Positions 55,500 to 64,000 of a stretch of DNA of 64,000 nucleotides are shown one piece after another. Numbering within the stretch: position 1 is the first letter of the stretch; each line of letters opens with the position of its first letter. A model generated the notes under the pieces. The model was not told the DNA's origin and did no database searches. It worked only from the letters and a program-made list of their open reading frames with translations. The DNA is from Dastarcus helophoroides. Taxonomy: Eukaryota; Arthropoda; Insecta; Coleoptera; Bothrideridae. Where the stretch lies: positions 31,209,619-31,273,618 of the forward strand of contig CM053330.1 of assembly GCA_028583605.1 (NCBI GenBank). The letters are read 5' to 3'. A program made the position numbers and the translations under genes.

Positions 55500-55562
<63 letters not shown>
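55388..55562 (-). repeat. (TC)n microsatellite
   Basis: About 175 bp of CTCTCT with TTCT interruptions. The plus-strand open frames across it are Ser/Leu low complexity and not genes. Confidence 0.92.
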
Positions 55563-55563
<1 letters not shown>

Positions 55564-57498
55564 GACTTTTTCCTGAACGTTATTTACATTTTTTGTCCTA
55601 AAATTTCTAAAATATTCTTTTTACAAAAATTTCGACTTTTTGCAAACTTTTTCAAAATTTTGTTTTTTGAAAAGTAGTTCCGTTATTTGGAAACTCCTTT
55701 CCTTTTTTTGACTTTTTGAATTCAAACTGAATGTTGACATTTGGTCGAAATTTTGAATTTTTTGTAAATTTTGACTTCTTTGAAAAATTTGGAAATTTCA
55801 AAATTCTCACATTTTCAAATTTCCAGTTTTATCTAAATTTCGACCTTTTTCTTAAAATTTCAAAAGTTGAAATTTGGCTTCCTAAGCAGTTTTTACATTA
55901 AAAAAATAATCGATATTCCAAATTTCCACTTTCTTAAAATTCCCATTTTTATAACAATAGCAGAAACCTTGAGAAATATCTCAAAATTTTACCTTCAGCA
56001 TTTTTTGAATTGAATTTTTTACAGCATTTCTTGAATTTTTTACAGCATTTCTTGAATTTTTTACTACTTTATATCTCAAAATCCACTTTTTACAATTTTT
56101 TTTGAAAATTACTTTTTAAAAATTTTGATTTTTTAAAAAGTTATACTTCAAATATATTTTTTTTAACTTGACTTATACTTTAACAAATTTCGATAAATTC
56201 TGACTTATACTTTAACAAATTCTTTTACTCATTTTATAATTCAATTTTTTTTCTTGAAAATGTTTTGATTTTTTTCAAATATTGATTCGTAATTTTATTT
56301 ATATTTTCAAAATTTTGACATAAAAAAAACAGATTTTTTTTATGAAAATTTCGATTTTATTTTCAAAAGTTGAACTTTATAAACATTTATATTTTTCCTG
56401 AAATGTGGATTTTACCTGAAAGTTGTCCCTCTTTTTCAAAGAAAATTCATTTTTTTTGAAAATTTTGATATTTAAATATTTTGAGAATTGAAAACTTCCT
56501 TAATTTCTAAACTTTGACCCTTTTGTGAAAAAAAAAAGGTTCAAGATTTACACTTTTTAAAGGAATTTCGACTTTTTTTGTAAATTTTGACTTTTTTAAA
56601 TGTCGATATTTCAAAATTTTTACTCTTTTCAAAATCAAATTTTTATCAAAATTTCGACATTTCCAAAAATTTTGAGTTTTCAAAGATTTTTGTTTCAAAA
56701 ACTTTTAACTTTAGAAATTTTGGGTTTTTGAAATAAATGATTGTAAAATTTTTACTTCTTTTTAAAATTTTGTCTTGGTATACCTTGAAGGTTTTAACAA
56801 ATTATTTTTTCTTTTTTTGTTTTGAAAATTTCGTCTTTTTTGAAAATTTTGAGTGTTTCACAATTTCGACTTTATCGCTCTTTTTGGTTTCTAGTCAATT
56901 TTAAGGCATTCTTTGAAAGATTCTTCTACGATCTTTTGAATGCGACTTTTTTTGGTTTTTTTCACAATTTCATTTCCAAAATTTTGACTTTTTGTAACTT
57001 TTAGAAACATTTTTCATGAAAATTTTGATTTTTGAAATTTTTAAACGCATAGATTTTTCCAGAAATATGGATTTTGACCTAAAAGTTATATTACTTTTGG
57101 CTTTTGGCTTTTTTAAAGTTTCAAAGATTTAGATTTTTGAAAACTTCCACAATTTTCTTCTTGTAAAATTTATTTTTTTAAAATTTTGATATTTAAAAAT
57201 TTCGAGATTTAAAAACTTCCCCAATTTCTAAACTTTGACTTTTTTGTGCAAAAAAAAACTTCAAGAGTTCGACTTTTTCAAGGGATTTCGACTTCTTTTG
57301 TAAATTTTGAGTTTTTAAGAAAAAATGTCGGTATTTCAAAATTTTTACTTTTTTTAAAATCAGATTTTTATCAAAATTTCGATCTTTCCCAACATTTTGA
57401 ATTTTCAAATTTTTTTGTTCTAAAAACTTCAACTTTAAAAAATTTTGGGTTTTTGGAAAGAATGATTGCAAAATTTATACGTTTTTTGAAGTTCTTTC
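55563..57498 (-). repeat. Degenerate ~20-bp repeat block, T-rich on plus
   Basis: AAATTTCGACTTTTT-like units with a long-range duplication: the text TTTTGACCTAAAAGTTG / CTTCCCCAATTTCTAAACTTTGA recurs at about 56400-56515 and 57070-57240, and CTTGGTATAC at ~56772 and ~57498. Confidence 0.65.
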
Positions 57499-57509
57499 TT
57501 GGTATACTT

Positions 57510-57763
57510 GTGACACTGCACAACACTACGACATTATGATTAGATGAGCATTCTCGTTCGGATGCGGTCGATCATGCACGAAGTAAATATTCTTATATAA
57601 GGGTTAATTCTAGGTGTTAGTATCTCTCTGAGGATGATAGCTTGGCTGTCGAAACGCGTTAGAGCAACCTTTGTTGTGTTTTTTAAATCTTTCTTGGTAT
57701 CACGGAACAGGATTTGTATTTCAATTTTTGAAGATAACCAGGGACCAGTCCGTTAAACCAAAA
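57510..57763 (+). mobile_element. Foldback-family copy J, non-inverted (linear) form
   Basis: Flanks TTGGTATACTT (57499-57509) and TTGGCATACTT (57764-57774) match at 10 of 11 positions, and the uninterrupted text exists at ~56770. The 3' half is the usual right arm (TATCTCTCTGAGGATGATAG ... GTCGAAACGCGTTAGAGC ... ACCAGGGACCAGTCCGTTAA). Instead of an inverted left arm, the 5' ~105 bp is unrelated unique sequence (GTGACACTGCACAACACTAC ... TCGTTCGGATGCGGTCGATC). This may be the parent element's true upstream sequence. Confidence 0.8.
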
Positions 57764-57774
57764 TTGGCATACTT

Positions 57775-58880
57775 TGAAGATTTCGACCGTTCTTCAAAAT
57801 TTGAAGGTATTTTTTAATTTTTTGTTTTGAAACTTTTGCCTTTTTTGAAAATTTTGAATGTTTCACAATTTCGACTTTATCTCTCTTCTTGGTTTTTGGC
57901 AAATTTTAAGGCATATTTTGAAAGATTCTTCTAATATTTTTTGAATGCGGGTTTTTTACAATTTCTACGTTTTCTGGAAATTTTGACGTATTTAAAAATT
58001 ACTAATTAAAATGCAATTTTCTTCAACATTCGATTGATTTTGAATTATCGACTTTTTGTCGACATTTTGACCTTTTGGAAAAATGTTGGTATTTTAAAAT
58101 TTTGACTTTTTTTAAACTCCCATTTTCATGAAAAATTTTAACTTTTTCTCAAAATTTGGAGTGTTTTAATTCCCTATGAAAATTTTGATTTTTTTCAAAT
58201 CTTGACTTTCATTAATTTCATTTCTAAATTTTTCAACATTTTGACTTTTTTTTGTTCAAAAGGTCAAAACTTTTGAGAAAATGTTGATATTTCAAAATAT
58301 TAACTTTTGCAAACTCCAATTTTCATAAAAATTTTGTTTTTTCTCAAAATTTTGAGTGTTTTAATTCCTTTTAAAAATTTCGATTTTTTAAAAATTTTGG
58401 CTTTCATTATTTTCATTTCCAAAATTTCCAAAATTTTGAATTTTTGAACTGTTTAAACACATTTTTTCAGAAATGGGGATTTTGACCTAAAAGTTGTTAC
58501 TTTTCTCGGAAAAATTCGTTTTTTTTTAAAGTTGGCTTTTTGAAAATTTCAAAGATTTCGACATTTGAAAACTTCCAGAATTTCTAAAATTTGACTTCTT
58601 TTAGGCTTAAAAATTTTGACTTTTTTCCGAAATTTCAACGATTTTGAAAATTTGGACTTTTGTAAAAAATGTCGATATTTCAAAATTTTCACCTTTTTCA
58701 AATTACCACTTTTATCAAAATTTCTTTTAGAAAATGTTGTTGAGCGTTTTAGAGTTTCGACTTTTTCTGAAGTTTTGACCTTTAGTAAATTTCGAGGTAA
58801 ATTTGGAAGTGTCTTCTACTCTATTTTTTTAAATTCGACTTCATTGATTTTTTTCAACATTTTCAAGTTTTCTCCAATTT
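57775..58880 (-). repeat. Degenerate ~20-bp repeat block, T-rich on plus
   Basis: Continuation of the block interrupted by copy J. TTTTGACCTAAAAGTTGTTA (~58478) repeats text at ~56408. Confidence 0.6.
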
Positions 58881-58948
58881 CTCCAAAAATAACGTACTTG
58901 ATGATGATGGCGAAAAGACGAAGCTTCTAATAAAAAAAAATAGTTGTA

Positions 58949-59205
58949 GGACCCACCCATAGACGAAGTTTATAAATACGAACAACAATCATCCTCTAGG
59001 GGAGATATGATCGTCGGAAATAACTCCAAAATTGAAACCCTTCAACATTTTGACACATTTCAAAGGACGAGTAAACAAATTCTTTCTTAGGATTAGGATC
59101 CATCCATGGACGAATTTTATAAATACGAATAAAAATCATCCTGCAGGTGAGGTATGATCATGACCATCCAAAAGAACTCCAAAATTGGAACGCTTCGCAA
59201 TTCAA
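58949..59205 (+). repeat. ~149-bp imperfect tandem duplication
   Basis: GACGAAGTTTATAAATACGAA-like text starts at 58961 and again at ~59110, each followed by AATCATCCT, GAGATATGATC/GAGGTATGATC and CTCCAAAATTG. Two copies only, in the intron just downstream of the upstream NOL4-like exon. Confidence 0.8.
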
Positions 59206-59260
59206 TTTTAAAAATTTTTAACCTAAGACTTTTTTGCTGAAATACCCCATTTTTAATTAC

Positions 59261-59568
59261 CTGTTTTCCACGGCTGGTGTCGGGGATCCATCGATGTGTA
59301 GGAGGCTGGATGAACTCGAGTACGATGACGTCCTGCACGACCTGCTGAGATCCAGGTAGGTTATCTCAGATCCGTGCGTGTTGTGGACAACGACGATAGG
59401 TGGCGCCGGTTGCTGTGGCGGCATAACGGGCGGCAATGTGGGACTGGGGCTGGGGGTGGGTAGCACAGACGCCGGAGACGGCGTTCGGGGATGCTTCTGA
59501 CACTCTGTACAGCCCAAGAGGAAGCGAGTGACGGCTTCTCGTGGCAGAAACGCGTACGTCTCAGTTAT
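59261..59568 (-). CDS. Nol4: NOL4-like gene, internal exon
   Basis: Acceptor CATTCCAG upstream and donor GTAATT downstream on the minus strand; 308 bp, so the last codon is split 2+1 and completed by the exon at 53832. It starts ITETYAFLPREAVTRFLLGC followed by TECQK. This is nearly identical to the SESYAFLPREAVTRFLMSC-SECQK block of vertebrate NOL4, its most conserved segment. After it comes a Pro/Ser/Thr-rich low-complexity linker (TPSPSPTLPPVMPPQQPAPP) and a Ser-rich run. The open frame continues upstream to 59694 by chance, but homology begins exactly at the acceptor. Earlier exons lie outside the window at higher coordinates. Confidence 0.88.
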
Positions 59569-59929
59569 CTGGAATGAAAACAACAATTGCTTACTTGCGA
59601 GTGGCATTTCAATAAACGTTTTTGTGTGTTTATGTAAATCGTTTTGCGTTGCCCCGATTCCTCTTGTTGCTTCCTCGCAGACAGGACGTCGCATCGGATA
59701 CTTTTAGAGGATGATACGCTTTTTATGAACTGACTTTTAGAGCGTAACATTTCCTTTGAGCTGTATCCTAGGTTATTTTTTAGAAGTTACTTTTACAAAC
59801 TTAGTTCAACGAATTAATTGTCGATCCACATCTCTACTTATGTTTTTAGTTGTTTACTTGTCAACTTAATCCCGTAAATGAATTCAGTAAAACAACGAAC
59901 CAAGTACTGCGCCGTTTTTGTTGGTAAAG
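59569..59929 (-). other. Nol4: Upstream intron of the NOL4-like gene, unique part
   Basis: Ends in the pyrimidine-containing acceptor TTTTCATTCCAG of the internal exon. No further conserved coding block is visible. Confidence 0.6.
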
Positions 59930-62900
59930 TCAAAAAAATTAAAATCAGGAAGTTGCTGAAATTTGAATATTAGTTAAAATTTTGAAAAATCGCAATATTT
60001 TGAAACCGTTTAAAAAGTTTAAGACATTTTGAATCAAATGGTATTTTCAAAATAAATCAAAATTTAAAAATAAGACAAAATTTTCAAAATAAGTTGAAAT
60101 TTTGAGAATTGAACAAAATTTTGGAGGCAACGTTTTCAAAAATTAGACGAAACTTTGGAATCAATATTTTCATAAAATTAAAAGTTTTAAAAAAAGTCGC
60201 AATCTTCGTAAAAATTCTTTTAATAAGGGTTAAAAGTTTAAAACCATAATTTCGAAAAAACGTCGAAAGTTTTGAAAAAACTCGCAAAATTCGAAAAAAT
60301 TCTTTTAAAAAAGGTTAAAATTTTAAAACCATAACTTTGAAAAAAAGTCGAAAACAATTCTTAAAAGGAAAATCAAAATTTAAAAAAAATTAGATGAAAA
60401 AGTTTTATTTCCAAAGAATTTTAGAATTTGAAAAAATGACATTTTTAAAAACAATTTAAAATTTTTAAAAAGTTGAAACTGAAAATTACTATAAAATTTC
60501 AAAAATAACCTAGATATGAAAAAAATTTCAGCCAATTTCCAGTAAAATCCGAAATTTTTGAACTGTAAATATTGGGGAAAAGCTAAAATTATCCAAAAAT
60601 TCGGAATTTTGAATTGTTTAAAGTTTTGGTTGATTGAAATTTTTTAATAGAAAATTTATAAAAAAATTTAAAATTTTGAAAAAAATGTCGAAATTTTGAA
60701 ATGGTCGAAATTTAAAAAAAAAATAAATTGAAAGAATAACGGAGTTATAGTGGACATTTTTTTGAATCGAAATTTTAAAAAATGTCGCAATTTAAAAAAA
60801 ATGAAATTCTCGACCAAAGTCAAAAGTTTGAAATAGTTAGAATTTAAAAAAGTGGTCAAAATTTTGAAAAAAAAAATTTAATTTATAATTTTCCAAAAGA
60901 TTAAAATTTTGAAGAGGCGAAATATTAAAAGAGTCAAAAATTTTAAGAAATCGAAATTATTAAAATAGTCGAGCCTTAAAAAAATTACATTTTCAAAAAA
61001 GTTGGGATTTTTTAAGTAAAAATGTTGCAAAAAAAATGACAATTTTCAAAATTGTCGAAAGTTTCAAAAAAATGCAAAATTTTCGAAAAAAGTTTAAAAT
61101 TTTAAAAAGTTAAAAGGTTTGGGTAATTAAAATTTTTTAATTGAAAATTCTAAAAAAAATTAAAATTTAAAGAAAATGTCGATATTTTGAAAAATTCCAA
61201 ATTTTCAAAAAATTATTAAGAAAATTACGAAATAATAGTAACAAATTTTTTTAAAATGGCATAAAAAAATATCGCAGTTTTGAAAATTAGACGAAATTTT
61301 GGAGTCAATATTTTCAAAGAATTAAGTTTTGAAAAAAGTCGCAAACTTCAAAAAATTCTTATCAAGGGATTAAAATTTTAAAACCACAATATCGAAAAAA
61401 CGTCGAAAACGATTTTTAAAAAGAATATCAAAATGCTGAAAAAATTATTAAAAAAGTCGACATTTTCAAAAAATTCTGGAATTTGAAAAAATGACATTCT
61501 CAAAAACAATTCAAAATTTAAATGTTGAAACCTTGAAAAATACTCCAAAATTTCAAAAATAGCCCAGATTTGAAAAAATGTTCAGTCCAATTTCAGTAAA
61601 ATGCGAAATCTTTTGAACTGTAACTATAAATATTGAAGAAAAGCCAAAATGATCAGAAAAGTCGAAATTTTGAAATGTTAGAAGTTTTGGTTAATTGACA
61701 TTTGTTCATAGAAAATTAAAAATTTTGAAAAAAAATGTCGACATTTCCAAATTATTGAAATTTTTAAAAAATATTATTGAAAGAATAACGAAATTATAGT
61801 GAAAATTTTTTTTTAAATCGACATTTTAAGAAATGTCGCAATTTAAAAAAAATGAAATTCTCAACCAAAGTCAAAAGTTAGAAATAGTTGGAATTTAAAA
61901 AAGTAGTCAGAATTTTGAAAAAAACATAATTTATAATTTTCCATAAAATTAAAATTTTGAAAAGAGGCAAAATATTGAAGAAGTCAAAATTTTTTAAAAA
62001 ATCGAAATTTTTAAAACAGTCAAGCCTTAAAAAAGTTATGTTTTCAAAAAAATTGGGATTTTTTAACGTAAAAATGTTGCAAAAAAATGACAAAATTTCA
62101 GAATTGTCGAGAGTTTCAAAAAAATGCAAAATGTTCGAAACAATCCAAACTTTAAAAGGTTGAAATTCAAAAAATAATGAAATTTTCAAACAAAAATTTT
62201 CGAAAACAATTTAAACATAAAAAATGCGAAAGTTTCAAAAACGGTACTTTTAAGAAAGTCGAAATATTGAAAATAAAAATTGACATTTTTTAAACAGTCC
62301 AAATTTTGACAAGAATTCGAAATTTTTGAAATAAACTCTAAACCTTGAAATAAAATCGAATTTTTTAAAAAATTCAACCCTTCCGAAAAAGTCTACATCC
62401 TAAATTCTCAAAAACTAAAATTTTTGAAAATTGTGAAAATTTTCAAAAGGGAATTTTTCAAAAAAGGAAAAATTTGAAAAAAGTAGAAAGAGGTTTTGAG
62501 TAGAAGTTTTCAAAAAAGTCCACAAAAAATAGAAGTAAAAATTTTCAATATAATCGAAATTTCTAGAAGTAAAGTTTTTCAAAAATTAAAATTTTCGGAA
62601 GTTGAAATTGAAGATCAAAATTATTAAAATAATAAAAAAATTGAGTAAAAGTCATATTTAAATATAAGAAAATTTTGAAAAAGTGAAACCGAAATTTGAA
62701 ATTTTCAATAGAAGTGTCAACATTTTCAAAAATATCGAAATAATTAAGTCAGTTTAAAAAAAATGGAATTTCAAAAATATCAAATCAATATCAATATCAA
62801 ATATTCAAAAAGGCACAATTTCGAATTTCGAAATCCGGAAAAGAGTCGATATTTCGTACAAATCGAAATTTTTTTAAAAAATGGGAGAATTCCAAAAACG

Positions 62901-63610
62901 TAATAATTTCCAAAAAAGTAGAAATTTTGAAAAAATATTGAATCTTTAAAGAAATGAAAATACTTACACAAGTTGTGATTTTCAGAAAAGTCCTTCGAAT
63001 GAAAGTGAAATTTTCAAAAAAGGCAGGATTTTGCAAAAAGGTCCAGTCTCCGAAATAAGGTAGAAATCAAAAAAAAAATCGACACTTTTTAAAAAGTAAA
63101 CGTTTTGAAAAATCGTAATTTTTAAAGGTTAAAATTTTGAAAAATGTTAAAATATTCGAAAAGGCGAAATTTTCAAAAAAAAAACATCAAAACTTTCAAA
63201 AGGTCAAAAATTCGAGTCGATGTTTTTAAAAAACTGAGATTTTCAAAAAAGCAGAATTTTTCAAAGAAAGACGGAGTAAAAGTAAAAATTTCGAGAAAAA
63301 AGCGAAACATTGAAAAATTCAAAATTTTCAAAATAAAAGCACAATTATGGAGTATATTAAAAAAAATTAAATATAAAGTATTTAAATTTCTAAAAATAAA
63401 GTGGAGGTTGCCAAAGATTCTGTTTTTTCTTAAGCTGAAATTTGAAGACGGTCGCAAGTTCATAATTTTCAACAATAAAAATTTATAATATTCAAAAAAA
63501 GTCGAAATTTCGAGAAAAGGTCGAAATTTTGAAAAAAACCTTCGGATAAAAAAAATAGAAATTTTTAAAAAGGCCAAAATTGTCGATTAAAAAATCGTAC
63601 ATTTTCAAAA
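59930..63610 (+). repeat. Degenerate ~20-bp repeat block, A-rich on plus
   Basis: About 3.7 kb of AAAATTTTGAAAAAAGTCG-like units in the upstream NOL4-like intron. A long-range duplication is visible: 60100-61020 (TTTTGGAGGCAACGTTTTCA ... GTTGGGATTTTTTAAGTAAA) and 61270-62060 (TTTTGGAGTCAATATTTTCA ... TTGGGATTTTTTAACGTAAA), a period of roughly 1.1 kb. All open frames here are low-complexity Phe/Lys/Asn. Confidence 0.7.
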
Positions 63611-64000
63611 AGAGTGGAATTTGATGATTTGAGAAAAGGAGTGGGAACTTTCCTCTTATCATCGAGGCAAAAATTGAGAATTGCATACAAACATGTATTG
63701 GGTTTTGGTCGAATTTCTACCACAACGATGTTAGTAATACATAAAAGAACCCAACATTTCACGAATAATTTCGAAACTAAAATACAAATAACAAAAGACT
63801 GCTTATAGAATTTTAAAGTCTATATGTTGCTATTAAAATCAAAATTTTAGATAAACATGTAAAAACTAAAAGTGTTAACACTTATTTCGAGGAAAAGTTT
63901 AAATATTGATTAAAATAAACTCTTAAATGTTTGAGAATGATAGAAAGAATTAAATTAAAAAGTATTTCGTGATTTTTTTTTGAAAAAAATTATATTTTAC
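63611..64000. other. AT-rich non-satellite DNA
   Basis: Unique-looking text from about 63610 to the end. No exon-like block or repeat unit. Confidence 0.35.

Larger units (their letters stand above)
53833..59260 (-). other. Nol4: Intron between the two visible NOL4-like exons
   Basis: 5428 bp, donor GTAATT at the exon edge and acceptor TTTTTTTCAG. Almost entirely satellite, microsatellite and foldback copies (54126-54287, 54391-54528, 55388-55562, 57510-57763), plus a small tandem duplication (58949-59205). The phase is 2 at both ends: the upstream exon ends with AG of a codon and the downstream exon starts with A. Confidence 0.8.

Noticed and set aside
55352..55601. Two plus-strand 74-codon Ser/Leu frames
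   Set aside because: They read the TC microsatellite in two phases.
59569..59694. Upstream extension of the NOL4-like exon frame to a methionine at 59694
   Set aside because: Homology to NOL4 starts exactly at the acceptor site (59568). The extension reads through the intron by chance.
62780..63577. Phe/Lys-rich frames of 60-134 codons at the right end
   Set aside because: They read the A/T-rich satellite on both strands; no real protein features.

Overview
This is AT-rich eukaryotic DNA, most likely from an insect nuclear genome. The evidence is a split host gene with spliceosomal exons resembling animal nucleolar protein 4 (NOL4) and several arthropod-type transposon families. A beetle-like genome is plausible, but the sequence alone does not settle the order. 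There is one host gene fragment. Nearly everything else is repeats: by eye about 40-45% is a degenerate ~20-bp AT-rich repeat built round AAATTTCGACTTTTT (or its complement), and most of the rest is transposon copies and their relics.

Layout. 0-8.3 kb: a solo LTR, repeat blocks and hAT-like transposon ends. 8.28-11.26 kb: a Ty3/gypsy-type retrotransposon with an internal deletion that removes most of pol and the front of the 3' LTR, but with its 4-bp target duplication intact. 11.3-17.3 kb: a long repeat block with a ~980-bp unit in three tandem copies. 17.3-22.3 kb: the longest non-repeat stretch, holding a second solo LTR, a LINE tail fragment and a tRNA-like repeat. 22.3-26.9 kb: a repeat block with similar inverted ends, largely an inverted relative of the 15-17.3 kb block. 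29.66-32.98 kb: a nearly complete minus-strand LINE inserted inside a repeat block. 40.6-42.2 kb: a decayed Jockey-type LINE. 43.9-47.6 kb: a decayed plus-strand LINE. 47.85-50.53 kb: a Tc1-like transposon whose transposase is split by a hAT-like element. 51-63.8 kb: the minus-strand NOL4-like gene, with two exons (59261-59568 and 53397-53832) whose phases join exactly, embedded in repeat-filled introns.

The most interesting system is a dispersed family of about ten short copies (5962, 17016, 23371, 27384, 35547, 37891, 38559, 52425, 54126, 57510). Most are inverted dimers of one ~150-bp sequence. Several have 10-16 bp target duplications and an A-rich tail next to one end, so they moved through RNA. 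Two have empty-site relatives in this same window. Each arm carries a hairpin bracketed by CTGAAGA and GAAAC, which resembles a hammerhead ribozyme core with one extra base. This combination recalls the hammerhead-bearing terminal repeats known from Penelope-like elements; that link is an inference.

A second notable arrangement is a mirror-image set of satellite, GA/TC microsatellite and foldback copy on both sides of the last NOL4-like exon.
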